A stretch of DNA of 42,205 nt, taken from IMG/VR virus record IMGVR_UViG_3300029923_000043, positions 1-42,205 of that record, one strand, 5' to 3'. This document shows positions 17,476 to 26,353 of the stretch, piece after piece. The notes under the pieces were generated by a model. The model had not been told where the DNA came from. It did no database searches and saw nothing but the letters and a program-made list of their open reading frames with translations. How positions within the stretch are numbered: the stretch's first letter is position 1; every line of letters begins with the position of its first letter. This stretch comes from a virus. The translations under genes were made by a program, and so were the position numbers.

Positions 17476-20400
17476 ATTTTAATATTATTATTTATACCAG
17501 TTATTATAGAATCTTTCATATCACTTAATAGGGCTGTATTTAGATTTTGATCATCATAAACACCTGGATTATATAATGGGTAATAATTATTTGTTGACTG
17601 TCCAGTTTGTTCATCTGTTATAAATCTATCATTCCTATCATCGTAAACACCAGTATTCGCAAAGAAATTAAATGTAATTGCATTTTGTAATCTTGCAATT
17701 GGGCCTGTTAAATCTGAACCACCAATAAATTTAAATGATAAATTAACGTTTGCTAACATTGGTTGAACACCTATTCCTTCTACATTTAAATCCCAAACAA
17801 GAGGCTCGAAATCAATATTTAAATTATCAAAAATAACCTTTGTATTATAAAAATCACCAATTCTAAGAACACAAATAGGCGGTCTACCAAATGCTAAATT
17901 AGCACCTAATGTAGTATTATTATTAGTATCAGTATTACCTTGTTTCATACATTGTTGTAGAAACGTTAATCTCGAATTAAAACCCTCAGGTGTAGTACTA
18001 TGAAACGCTGGACTAAAATATTTAATTTTTTCACTAAATTTATTTAATATAAAATCACCAGTTCCACCCTTATCACCACCTAATTTTTCAAAAAATTGAG
18101 CTTCATCATTATATAATTTTGAATTACTACCATTAGAAGGATTGCTGGCTGAATATCCGTACATATCCACCTTTTTACGAGTGGTCGTTGATGATTGGGG
18201 TTTAGCTGAAATAATATCTTTTATTGATGAATATGATGTTTTATCTGGTGCATTAAAAACTGTTTCTGAACTCGTTGTTAATCTAACCAAAACAACTCTT
18301 TCTTTTTTCATTTCTAATGAATTAGTATCTTTATTAGTTGTTTTTACTGTTTTAAATACACCCTTAGATGTTATATTTTCCTTTTTTATATTCGGATTAT
18401 ATAAATTAATATATTTTTTTAACCAATTTTCAACCACCTTACCTCTATTTTTTGATAATTCAACGTTTTGACTACTACTTCCTTGATTACTTGCATAACC
18501 ATTTATTTCAATTTTAGTAATTGTCTTTAATACATCTAAAATTGATTGATCAGCACTATTATTATTTGCATCAATATTACCAAACGTAGTAATTAAATCA
18601 TAAAACGAATATGTTTCATTTTCATTTTTTTTAGAATTCAAACCATTAGCATTAATATCTTTATAATTTGTTAATGGTGTTAAACCTTGATTTTCATATG
18701 CCGAGTCAACTTTATAATAATATTTATTATTCTGGCAAGGTGACTCAGTTTCTGAACTTAACCCATACCAATCACCAGTGAAAATTTCATATCCATTTCC
18801 ACCCGACCAATTACACCCATTTCCACTATATAAATAATTCATAACATCTCGTGGATCTGTGTAATCAATACCACTAAAATTATTTGGGAAATATATTTTA
18901 AAAGTAAATGTATTTGTTTTTGTTTCTTTTACTGGAGTTACAGGTATTGGTGTTGTATTTTCTACCTTTATATCATTTTCTAAATCAATAACATCTACAC
19001 CAGCAATAAATCTAAGATAATCATCATCTTTAATATTAATACCGCTTGGGTCTTTTTGTTTATAGTAATTAAGAATACTTGGATGGTCAACAATTAATTT
19101 AAAACTAAGAGTTCCACTTCTTTCATTGTTTAAATATGTATATACTGGCTCTCCTCTACCAATAAAGTTATCAGAATTCCACGATGTACTTGATTGATCC
19201 GTGAATTTAATATCATAAGGTGGAAACCACATAATTCTACCACCATTAGGACCATCCTGTGAACTACCTTGAATCAATGTATCTAAAAATCCTGACTTTT
19301 GTTTCCAAGCTAAATTTTCAATAGATAACATATATTTATGGACGTCTGTCTTTGAATTGAAATCCTTATAAGGTGATATTTTAACAAATCCATCATCTTG
19401 TAAAACACCAAAAGTTTTTAATGCGTTAGCCCCTGGCCTTACACGTTTTAAATCTTTTTCTAATATTTGTGTATTTTCAGTATCGGAATTAAAAGGTCTT
19501 ATTAAATTTTTTATATTATTATATTGGTTATTTGCAGTCCAAATTCTACTATAATTAATGCCATCTTTATTTTTTAATGCTCTACCTTTAGTAATTGTAC
19601 CAATTTCACCATCATTTCTTTCATAATCAGTAACAAGTGTTTTTATCTTTCCACTAATAAACATTTGTTGGGTTTTATATAATAGAGACTGCTTATTTGT
19701 GATAATATTACTCGTATCAATTATCGATCCTGGATGATTTATATTAAAAGCATATTTTCCACTTGAAAAATTAGTCCAAGTATAATCATTTTTATAAATA
19801 TTAAAATCATCACCACCATCTTTTTTTATTTCAGAATAAAGATATATTGGAAAGTATCCACCAATTATATTTGATAATCCACTTGATAAATTCAACTTTT
19901 CAGTATCCAACTTATCAACCGCATCTAAATAACTCAACGGTTGTTTTATCCAACCAAATAAATCCTCATTTTGACGTGTTTTATTGAGAACTGAATTAGC
20001 TAATGTCAAACCAAGAGAACGTAGAGCTATGGTGCCTAATTTGCTTTCTGTGCCTAATGCAACACCTGCGGCCATTCCCGCTAATGTATTACCTATCTCA
20101 TAGCTTGAACTTATATTAAAAGTATTATTTCCAGTAATACTTACTCCTACAGTATCCCCAAATAAATATCCTAAAACTGCATTGGCTGATTGTTGAGCAA
20201 TGCTTTTCGATGTTTTATCTAAATAAGTATTATCCTTGGTATATATGTTTTTTGTTTTTATATATTCAACTACATTAGAATCTAAATTTCTATATTCAGA
20301 ATAAAAATCATTGTTGATTGTATTGTTGGTATGTGTTAATAATCCATCAGGAGCAATATAGCTTTTTAATATAGGAACAGAATTATATATATCAACAGAT

Positions 20401-20513
20401 GTACCTATTGGATTAATTAATGGAACTGTAACCATTGGATATTTACCTATTGTCTGCATAAGTAAATTATCTCTTAATTTTGGTGAAACGCTATTGATAT
20501 CTTTACCTAACAT
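17472..20513 (-). CDS. large baseplate protein with an embedded OmpA-like domain
   Basis: A 1,013-residue structural protein. From about 536 to 755 it contains an OmpA-C-like domain. A first strand TFKIYFPNNFSG is followed after a large insertion by ITKIEINGYASNQGSSSQNV (about 663-682), LSKNRGKVVENWLKKYI and a closing RVVLVRL strand. OmpA-like domains bind peptidoglycan. Residues 110-170 include glycine/alanine-rich, mildly hydrophobic helices. The last 250 residues contain PPICVLRIGDFYNTKVIFDN and PMLANVNLSFKFIGGSDL, which recall LysM/gp53-associated baseplate proteins. It is translationally coupled to the gp53-like gene and lies directly before the 510-base non-coding region. The OmpA-like match is moderate to good; the baseplate role is from context. 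Confidence 0.72.
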   Translation of the reverse strand: MLGKDINSVSPKLRDNLLMQTIGKYPMVTVPLINPIGTSVDIYNSVPILKSYIAPDGLLTHTNNTINNDFYSEYRNLDSNVVEYIKTKNIYTKDNTYLDKTSKSIAQQSANAVLGYLFGDTVGVSITGNNTFNISSSYEIGNTLAGMAAGVALGTESKLGTIALRSLGLTLANSVLNKTRQNEDLFGWIKQPLSYLDAVDKLDTEKLNLSSGLSNIIGGYFPIYLYSEIKKDGGDDFNIYKNDYTWTNFSSGKYAFNINHPGSIIDTSNIITNKQSLLYKTQQMFISGKIKTLVTDYERNDGEIGTITKGRALKNKDGINYSRIWTANNQYNNIKNLIRPFNSDTENTQILEKDLKRVRPGANALKTFGVLQDDGFVKISPYKDFNSKTDVHKYMLSIENLAWKQKSGFLDTLIQGSSQDGPNGGRIMWFPPYDIKFTDQSSTSWNSDNFIGRGEPVYTYLNNERSGTLSFKLIVDHPSILNYYKQKDPSGINIKDDDYLRFIAGVDVIDLENDIKVENTTPIPVTPVKETKTNTFTFKIYFPNNFSGIDYTDPRDVMNYLYSGNGCNWSGGNGYEIFTGDWYGLSSETESPCQNNKYYYKVDSAYENQGLTPLTNYKDINANGLNSKKNENETYSFYDLITTFGNIDANNNSADQSILDVLKTITKIEINGYASNQGSSSQNVELSKNRGKVVENWLKKYINLYNPNIKKENITSKGVFKTVKTTNKDTNSLEMKKERVVLVRLTTSSETVFNAPDKTSYSSIKDIISAKPQSSTTTRKKVDMYGYSASNPSNGSNSKLYNDEAQFFEKLGGDKGGTGDFILNKFSEKIKYFSPAFHSTTPEGFNSRLTFLQQCMKQGNTDTNNNTTLGANLAFGRPPICVLRIGDFYNTKVIFDNLNIDFEPLVWDLNVEGIGVQPMLANVNLSFKFIGGSDLTGPIARLQNAITFNFFANTGVYDDRNDRFITDEQTGQSTNNYYPLYNPGVYDDQNLNTALLSDMKDSIITGINNNIKI

Positions 20514-21030
20514 ATTGATTTTATTTAATTAAAATATTCCTTTGATGATAAATACCTTGAAATAATTTTTTTGTTGGAATTTGAATAACATTTGTAAAAA
20601 CAACAATAAAAATTTAAAAAAAATAAACGAATGGAAATAAGGCTGAAAGCCAAACGTTTTTAACTATTGTAATTTTTAATATTTTTACTATTTAAACATT
20701 TTCAAAAAATTCTAACATATTTTCATAACGTATGTTTTAAACAAATGTTTTTCTTTTAAAATTTTATTTTCTAACATATTTTTTAAAATATGTTTAAACA
20801 ATTGTTTAAAACATATGTTAGAAAAATTTGTTTTTCTTTTTAAAATTTTATTTTTATCAATCGTTTAAATGAAAAATGTTTAAACATATGTTCTTAAGAT
20901 TTTACATTACGGAACAGGCGCGCGCGATTCTACTAATAATATTTTAAATAAACAACTTATTTTGGATAAATATTTTGTTCAATATAGTTAAATGTTCATT
21001 GCCAATGAACACCTTAATTTATTGAACAAT
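20514..21030. repeat. 517-base non-coding region with palindromes and a GC-rich spot
   Basis: This is the only long gap in the window without a gene, lying between two same-strand tail genes. It contains TCTAACATAT twice (20711-20720 and 20770-20779), its inverted form ACATATGTTAGA (20811-20822), further AACATATGTT (20884-20893), and an 18-base perfect palindrome TTTAAACAATTGTTTAAA (20793-20810). An isolated GGCGCGCGCG run at 20918-20927 stands out in AT-rich sequence. A nested inverted repeat ends the region (20975-21029). No ORF or promoter of the TTG-N20-TANNTTTG type is seen. A replication origin, packaging site or regulatory region is possible. Confidence 0.7.
20975..21029. repeat. nested inverted repeat right after the tape measure gene
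   Basis: The outer arms TTGTTCAATA (20975-20984) and TATTGAACAA (21020-21029) are perfect, and inside them TGTTCATTG (20993-21001) pairs with CAATGAACA (21003-21011). The outer arm ends one base from the stop codon of the tape measure gene. There is no strong T-run, so it may be a 3' mRNA-protecting structure or cruciform rather than a simple terminator. Confidence 0.75.
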
Positions 21031-23517
21031 TTAATATGAGTCTGGTCCAAATGATCCATTATAGCCACCACCATTTTCATCTTTATTAAGACTTTGTCCT
21101 ATCTTTCTTGCCAACCCCCTTAAAAAAGCAGGATTTTTCATTAATTCATTTACATCTATTTTAGCTGATGCACCACCAGACATATTTAAAGTAATTGCAC
21201 CACCAATATCAACTTTATGATTTCCATTTCCATTATTATAAGCCCCACTGTTGGAATTATTATTATGAGATGGGGAAACTCCACTAAAAATATGAGAACT
21301 ATCATTACGAGGCATTATAGACTGTTCAATAGCACCGCCAGGTTTCATAGCATATACATCATCTTTAGTATTTAATTTTATAGGTCTTCCACCACCAGAA
21401 GGTATTAATAAATCTTGTGCTGAATCAGGGTGAGTTGCACCATAAATATCCATACCAGCATTTGCTGCATTTATTCCTAACCCAATAGCAGGACCAACAC
21501 CTGGGATAAAATTAGCACCTGCAGCTGCAGCATTCATACCAGCACTACGATAATTACCGTGTATCAGGTCATTAACCGCAAAACCAGCATCAATAGCACC
21601 TCCAACGTATGGAATAGCTCTCAATCCCATTCCTAAACCAGCCTTAGTTAAACTTTTTAGCCCATTTGTTGCCATCACTTTTCCACCAACCTGTCCAATA
21701 TCACCAAGAACTTTTCCTCCCATTGAGGAATTCGCTACATTTGAAATACCTTTAGCCCCATTTTCAACGGTTGGCATTAAAAAATGAAATGCTTGTAATA
21801 TATATTTAGCAACAGTATTAACCGCAGTTAATAATGGACCAACAATAGCAGTTAAAAGAGCTTTTAGTCCATTATCTAATATTTCTTTTATTCCTAATGT
21901 ATTTTCTGCTATATCTCGTATTTGAACTTTATCGGGTTTTATTGATTGTAAATCTTTTGCGTCTAATTTAGTAATTGATTTTTGAGTTCCATTGACATTT
22001 ACAGTATAGCCACCATTTTTATTATCAAATGTAGCGAGAGAAGTTAATAAATCTTTTTGTTCGTCTGTTTTAATATTTGTATTTAAAGAAACATCATGTG
22101 TTATTGCTGTTCGTTGAGCCTTTGTTCTTGCAGCTGTCATCATGTCATCAAAAGAAATACCAGCAGCTTCAGCAGCCGCTTTTATACGTATTTTTTCATA
22201 CCCATTTTCATTTAATTTACCAGTAGTTTTATCAATAGAAATAACACCATCTAACATTTTTGAGTATGTTTGTGTTAAGCCTTCCATATCAGTTATACCC
22301 TGATTCATTAATTTCATTGGATCTGCCATAGATGCGAATCCACCACCAAGAACTTGTAGTGAAGCTGCTGTCTGTAAAGCTCCTTCTGGAGATGAAATTT
22401 TATCAGCAAACGAAGCTACCGATTCCATTTTAATACCCATCTTTGTAGCGTAAACAGACATTTCCTTTACACCATCAATACCATTCTTAAAATTATAAGT
22501 ATTTGCAAGCTTTAAATTCCCTTCAAATTTTTTAGCTGCAATTGTTGATGAAACACCAGATTGTTTTGATAAATCCGATAATTGGTGAAGTGTTTCCATA
22601 CTATCAGCAACACCAGAACCAAATAGGTTCATATCTGCTGCCATTTGACCAGTCGCTTCCACCCCTAAACCTAAAGCCACGGATGTATCAGCCATTGATA
22701 CTAAATTTTCTTTACCTAACATAACAGATCTACCCATCTGATCAGTATAGGATGTTTGCATTTTAACTAAATCAGCCGTACCAATACCAATTAATTGTGT
22801 TTTCCAAGCAATTTCACCAATATTTTTCTTTAATTCACCAGATTCATTTTTAGAAAGTCCATAATTAGCTGACATTTTACTAATTGCACTATCAGCATCT
22901 AACATTATATTCAACGCAGCACCAGCTTGTTTTAATAAATATTTTTCTGTAGCTTTTGTTGTATTATCGAAAGCTTCTTTTCTTTTTCGTCTACTTGTTT
23001 CTCTATCCTCTTCTTTTTTTATAGCTTTTGATTCGTCTATACCAGCATCTTTAATTATTCGTGCTTTTTCTTCTTCTAATTTTATTTCTTTTTCTAATAA
23101 TTTATATTTATCGGCTTCTCTTTTATAATCATCCGAAGCAGTTTTTAACATTTTTCTATGAGCCACTTCTTGTGCTTTTTTCATAGACGTAGTATTGGCA
23201 TTACGAAGCTTTTCTAACTCCTCTTGCTTTTTAATATAAATTAATTTTTGTTTATCTAATTTTTCGTTTTCAGATCCCAATTTTAAATTTGATTGAGAAA
23301 TTTTTTCTATTTTTGATATAATATCTAAATAAGCCTTGTTATCTTTTAGTTTTTTTGTGAGCATTTTACTCATTAGTTGCTCAGAATTAACTTCTGATTT
23401 AGGTGCAGTACCCCCTTTACCACTATTAGAATTAACTTTACCTAATGTATTGTTAATCTTATCAAGTGTATCGATTAATTTATTTATATCTCTTTGGGTT
23501 AATGCTGGATCTGCCAT
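21031..23517 (-). CDS. tail tape measure protein
   Basis: This 828-residue protein sets tail length and is threaded through the tube before DNA passes. Residues 60-200 form long charged coiled coils (EKEIKLEEEKARII type). Residues 200-530 are alpha-helical with many Ala, Met and Ser, including LQVLGGGFASMADPMKLMNQ. A hydrophobic helix lies near 550-580 (LLTAIVGPLLTAVNTVAKYI). Glycine/alanine-rich segments (SMGGKVLGDIGQVGGKV; AAAAGANFIPGVGPAIGLG) follow, as in membrane-active tape measures. It lies downstream of the chaperone pair at 23855-25187, the standard gene order. At this length it would specify a tail somewhat over 100 nm by the usual relation, though the C-terminal part may not contribute. 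Confidence 0.85.
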   Translation of the reverse strand: MADPALTQRDINKLIDTLDKINNTLGKVNSNSGKGGTAPKSEVNSEQLMSKMLTKKLKDNKAYLDIISKIEKISQSNLKLGSENEKLDKQKLIYIKKQEELEKLRNANTTSMKKAQEVAHRKMLKTASDDYKREADKYKLLEKEIKLEEEKARIIKDAGIDESKAIKKEEDRETSRRKRKEAFDNTTKATEKYLLKQAGAALNIMLDADSAISKMSANYGLSKNESGELKKNIGEIAWKTQLIGIGTADLVKMQTSYTDQMGRSVMLGKENLVSMADTSVALGLGVEATGQMAADMNLFGSGVADSMETLHQLSDLSKQSGVSSTIAAKKFEGNLKLANTYNFKNGIDGVKEMSVYATKMGIKMESVASFADKISSPEGALQTAASLQVLGGGFASMADPMKLMNQGITDMEGLTQTYSKMLDGVISIDKTTGKLNENGYEKIRIKAAAEAAGISFDDMMTAARTKAQRTAITHDVSLNTNIKTDEQKDLLTSLATFDNKNGGYTVNVNGTQKSITKLDAKDLQSIKPDKVQIRDIAENTLGIKEILDNGLKALLTAIVGPLLTAVNTVAKYILQAFHFLMPTVENGAKGISNVANSSMGGKVLGDIGQVGGKVMATNGLKSLTKAGLGMGLRAIPYVGGAIDAGFAVNDLIHGNYRSAGMNAAAAGANFIPGVGPAIGLGINAANAGMDIYGATHPDSAQDLLIPSGGGRPIKLNTKDDVYAMKPGGAIEQSIMPRNDSSHIFSGVSPSHNNNSNSGAYNNGNGNHKVDIGGAITLNMSGGASAKIDVNELMKNPAFLRGLARKIGQSLNKDENGGGYNGSFGPDSY

Positions 23518-23580
23518 ATTAAAAGTTGTTTAGTATAAATATATGGTTTTAAAAATTTGATTTAAGAATACTTAAATTAT

Positions 23581-23611
23581 TTGTTTATTTGAAAACATTG
23601 TTTTATTTTTG
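23581..23611 (+). promoter_or_regulatory. Bacteroidota-type promoter for the small membrane gene
   Basis: TTG (23581-23583), 20 bases, then TATTTTTG (23604-23611), pointing rightward. The predicted start is about 35-40 bases before the ATG at 23655. It sits between divergent genes. Confidence 0.75.
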
Positions 23612-23654
23612 TATTTCACTAACACAGAATTAAAACAATTTAAATTAAATTATT

Positions 23655-23813
23655 ATGGAAAAGAGATATTGGATACACGAGCCAGTCAAGGGAACACAGG
23701 AAATTTACGATTCAAATGATTGGTGGGGTGTTACTTTACTTTGGTTTTTTGCTAGAATTATTGGAATAGCTATAATAGTTGGGATATTCTTCCTATTTGC
23801 GTGGATAGCATAA
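23655..23813 (+). CDS. small single-pass membrane protein, 52 aa
   Basis: A 52-codon ORF begins MEKRYWIHEPVKGTQEIYDS. A single hydrophobic segment (residues 34-52, ARIIGIAIIVGIFFLFAWI) follows a tryptophan-rich NDWWGVTLLW stretch. It has its own promoter (23581-23611) and terminator (23816-23855), and is transcribed against the surrounding tail genes, like the larger cassette at 27151-28475. The charged N-terminus is probably cytoplasmic. No family was recognised. Superinfection exclusion or another accessory host-membrane function would suit such a stand-alone gene but is a guess. Confidence 0.75.
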   Translation: MEKRYWIHEPVKGTQEIYDSNDWWGVTLLWFFARIIGIAIIVGIFFLFAWIA

Positions 23814-23815
23814 CG

Positions 23816-23855
23816 ATAAAACGGTAGAACAGTTTAATTAGTCCTACCGTTTTAT
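23816..23855. terminator. bidirectional intrinsic terminator
   Basis: ATAAAACGGTAG (23816-23827) pairs perfectly with CTACCGTTTTAT (23844-23855) over 12 bp, flanked by T-rich sequence rightward and A-rich sequence leftward. It separates the convergent 52-aa gene and the gp51-like gene. Confidence 0.85.
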
Positions 23856-24106
23856 TATTTTTTATTCTTCCTATTTCTTATTGCGGATTCTCGTTCCTCA
23901 GCATCTGTTTTTGTTTTATCATTATGCCTTGCTATTTGGTATTTACGTTCATAAACTGGCATACTTTTTATTAAAGGCATATCAAGACCAATATATGCCT
24001 GACACCCCCAAAACTCATCCCATAATTTTCCTTTAAAATCACTTGTAATTGAGAAAAATAGTTTCGTCGAGCGTAAGAAACGTAGTAAATTCAGAGCCAC
24101 CTCCAA
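23855..24106 (-). CDS. gp51-like tail/baseplate assembly protein, probably made by frameshift
   Basis: This frame overlaps the end of the gp26-like gene by 68 bases. Its only in-frame start upstream of the conserved part is TTG at 24106, with no ribosome-binding signal. The conserved portion reads LWDEFWGCQAYIGLDMPLIK followed by SMPVYERKYQIARHN, the pattern of T4 gp51 and second-half tail chaperones (a hydrophobic helix, then MPxYERK and a basic tail). Position just before the tape measure gene is right for a G/GT-type chaperone pair. The shift from the upstream frame is +1 or -2; a T5 run on the coding strand (24053-24059 with flanks) is a candidate slip site. It could also be translated by reinitiation, or the frame change could be a sequence error. 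Confidence 0.65.
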   Translation of the reverse strand: MEVALNLLRFLRSTKLFFSITSDFKGKLWDEFWGCQAYIGLDMPLIKSMPVYERKYQIARHNDKTKTDAEERESAIRNRKNKK

Positions 24107-25187
24107 GACTCGAATTTGTTGTTTCAGGTCGGGTAATGGTTATTTGATAATTCAAAGAAGGTATATTATCTGTTATAAACCTTCTTAATGCCAACGAATC
24201 ATATACACGTATGTTTTTAATATAATTATGAATATAATTTCTATTTTTTTCACCATTTATTGAAATAACTGATTTTTCAAGTCTAAACGTAATACCCTTT
24301 GCATTTAAATAATCATCTGTATCCTCTATAGAACCAACGTATTCATCGACAAGTTTTAATGCGTTATCTAATTTTGTTTTTGATAATTTATCAATAGATG
24401 TATCTTCACCTATAATTTCAATTAATAAATCCTTAGCACTATTTAATGCGTGTTTTTTTAATTTTTTGTTGGATTTTTGTAATAACTTATTATAATCAAG
24501 TTCATCTTTATGTACCAGAAATCTAAATTCAATTACATCATTTGACTGTGGTAACACAAATTGGAAATAACCATTTTCGTTTGGTGTAAGAGTAAATTCT
24601 TTTGGTTTAATCTGACTTAAATCAATTTCCGTATCAAAACGTTCACCAGTATCTGGATCAACAGTTGAAATTGGATAATTACCATAACTAGTAGATCGAA
24701 GCCATACAATTATAGCATCCCTATCAGCATTACAAAGTAACTCTGGCCTAATATTTTTATCTAAAATTTTTCGGCGTAATAAAACATCGAATAATTGACT
24801 CTCACCATTAATTGTTTCCGTATAAATACCAGGATTAGATATAATATCTTCATCTGATCCAGTTAAATAACTAACAGCTATCTTAGAATTTTTAAAGTTT
24901 TTACCATAGATTAATCCATTACTTGGTAATTTAATTTTATCGTAAGCCACATCATATGATTCTTCACCTTCAAATTCTTCATTTTCATAATTACTAACCT
25001 CTGGTATATAATCATCTTCAATATAATCTTCAACTATTTTTGGGGACAGTTTTTGTTGGTTTGATATTTTAGGTGTTATTTTTTCCAACGCATTTACACC
25101 CTGGCTATTTTTTTCTATCGCCTCACGTAAAGCTTCATTTAAAAATTCACTTTCGGACTCACGCATTTTTTCTTCTTTTGTCATCAT
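24039..25187 (-). CDS. gp26-like baseplate hub assembly protein / tail chaperone
   Basis: The 382-residue protein contains the T4-baseplate (gp26) pattern: IKLPSNGLIYGKNFKNSKIA, LTGSDEDIISNPG, DVLLRRKILDKNI, LLCNADRDAIIVWLRSTSYG and DTEIDLSQIKPKEF, at about residues 80-190. In relatives a CxxC zinc pair often lies between the SYG and DL parts; here it reads DPDTGERFDT, so no zinc is expected. About 90 residues of N-terminal charged, acidic sequence precede this. It overlaps the gp51-like frame at its end and precedes the tape measure, suggesting a chaperone for tape measure and tail initiation. The start could be either of two adjacent ATGs (25187 or 25184). Confidence 0.75.
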   Translation of the reverse strand: MMTKEEKMRESESEFLNEALREAIEKNSQGVNALEKITPKISNQQKLSPKIVEDYIEDDYIPEVSNYENEEFEGEESYDVAYDKIKLPSNGLIYGKNFKNSKIAVSYLTGSDEDIISNPGIYTETINGESQLFDVLLRRKILDKNIRPELLCNADRDAIIVWLRSTSYGNYPISTVDPDTGERFDTEIDLSQIKPKEFTLTPNENGYFQFVLPQSNDVIEFRFLVHKDELDYNKLLQKSNKKLKKHALNSAKDLLIEIIGEDTSIDKLSKTKLDNALKLVDEYVGSIEDTDDYLNAKGITFRLEKSVISINGEKNRNYIHNYIKNIRVYDSLALRRFITDNIPSLNYQITITRPETTNSSLGGGSEFTTFLTLDETIFLNYK

Positions 25188-25246
25188 TAGATATTAGTTA
25201 TTATATTAAATATTTTAGCTTAATTATTTTATGTTTAAATAATTGG

Positions 25247-25729
25247 TTAGGTTTTATTATGGTAAAATTCACCAGTTTTCTTTTTCTCAATAATAATTTG
25301 TTTTTCTTTTTCGGCACCAGTTCTTTTTCGCAGCATCTCCATAACCATTTCTGGTTTTTTATGAATATCATTTTCCCATATTCTTATTAAAACTATTCCA
25401 TTTATAGCCGCCCACCTATTTTTGGCTTCATCAGAACGTTTATTTTTATTTTGCATTCTATTTGGTGGTTTTTTATTTGTTTCAGGATTATTATGATAAT
25501 AATCCCCATCTATTTCAATGAGTATCAAGCATTTAGGTAAATAAAAATCCCAAACACGTTTTAATGATTTGAATTCCTTTTGATATTCATATTCAATTTC
25601 CAATTTATCTAAAAAATTTTCTTTAAAATATATTTCAAGCTTAGATGTTCCATAGCCACATTTATATTCTTTAACCTCTTTCTTTTTTTTAGGTTTAATA
25701 CCTGTATTGTTATTAATAGGTTGTTTCAT
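25247..25729 (-). CDS. EDxHD/DUF559-type endonuclease (Vsr-like fold), likely free-standing homing endonuclease
   Basis: A 160-residue nuclease-like protein. After a lysine-rich start comes TSKLEIYFKENFLDKLEIEY, then VWDFYLPKCLILIEIDGDYY followed by His (the Glu/Asp-xx-His arrangement of the Vsr-like active site), and RSDEAKNRWAAINGIVLIRI ending in WENDI. This order (E, D, EIDGxxH, D/K, RxWExD) is that of DUF559/very-short-patch-repair-like nucleases, which include phage EDxHD homing endonucleases. It lies between the tail tube and gp26-like genes, out of functional register with them. A terminator separates it from the tube gene (25771-25811). DNA nicking or cutting is inferred. Confidence 0.7.
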   Translation of the reverse strand: MKQPINNNTGIKPKKKKEVKEYKCGYGTSKLEIYFKENFLDKLEIEYEYQKEFKSLKRVWDFYLPKCLILIEIDGDYYHNNPETNKKPPNRMQNKNKRSDEAKNRWAAINGIVLIRIWENDIHKKPEMVMEMLRKRTGAEKEKQIIIEKKKTGEFYHNKT

Positions 25730-25770
25730 TTATTATAAATATATTATAATTATTTTTTTATTCATTTAAG

Positions 25771-25811
25771 CAAAAAAATTTGGTTTGACATATTAATATA
25801 TCAAACCAAAT
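25771..25811 (-). terminator. intrinsic terminator after the tail tube gene
   Basis: TTTGGTTTGA (25779-25788) pairs with TCAAACCAAA (25801-25810), plus one more A-T pair, around a 12-base loop. Leftward it is followed by seven T. It lies about 40 bases past the stop of the tube gene, which is typically highly expressed. Confidence 0.85.
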
Positions 25812-25848
25812 AAAAAAAAAGAATATATAAAGAAATTGTATTTAATTT

Positions 25849-26337
25849 TTAAAAAACCAAAATTCCATAATCATACGCTAAACTACAAGTTATCTCATTA
25901 ATTGCATCATCATCATACTTTAATGACCCAAAAGATACGGTAGTTGGAAATGCATTTTTTAATATCCACTTTTGAACCGAAACCCCTGTTGGGTCTAATA
26001 ATTCAATTGAAACATCGCGTTTATATCCAGCAGCGTAACCCTGCCTTCCAGTTACTTCTTCTGATTCTAATCTAACCCATTCCATTATAGCTTGTGCTGT
26101 TGATGGACCTATTAAATTTCTAAAAGTAACATCTATTTTTTCCCAAGTATAACGACCCAATACATAAGTAGATGTATTCATCCAAGGAATTTCGACAGAA
26201 TTTTGATTAATAGATGGCATACCAGAAGAAGAAACAAACCAAGATTGAATACCCATATCAGATGGAAATTTAACAATGAATCTATTATTTTTCAACGGTT
26301 CAAATTTGAGAGGGATTTGGTTTAATAATTCTGACAT
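25849..26337 (-). CDS. tail tube protein (T4 gp19-like)
   Basis: This 162-residue protein polymerises as hexameric rings forming the inner tail tube through which DNA passes. The sequence follows the gp19 family: NNRFIVKFPSDMGIQSWFVS, SGMPSINQNSVEIPWMNTST, VLGRYTWEKIDVTFRNLIGP, QAIMEWVRLESEE and LLDPTGVSVQKWILKNAFPT, ending in a beta-rich LAYDYGILVF. Length matches T4 gp19 (163). It is followed by a strong terminator (25771-25811), consistent with abundant expression, and preceded by a 118-aa protein. Confidence 0.93.
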   Translation of the reverse strand: MSELLNQIPLKFEPLKNNRFIVKFPSDMGIQSWFVSSSGMPSINQNSVEIPWMNTSTYVLGRYTWEKIDVTFRNLIGPSTAQAIMEWVRLESEEVTGRQGYAAGYKRDVSIELLDPTGVSVQKWILKNAFPTTVSFGSLKYDDDAINEITCSLAYDYGILVF

Positions 26338-26353
26338 ATTTTTATTTTTTAAA

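Noticed and set aside
20584-20594. Plus-strand promoter at TAACATTTG in the large gap
   Set aside because: The -7 box has three rather than two bases between TA and TTTG, and no gene follows on that strand.
20514-21030. A CRISPR-like array in the repeat region
   Set aside because: The repeats are short, irregularly spaced and inverted, without unique spacers of constant size.
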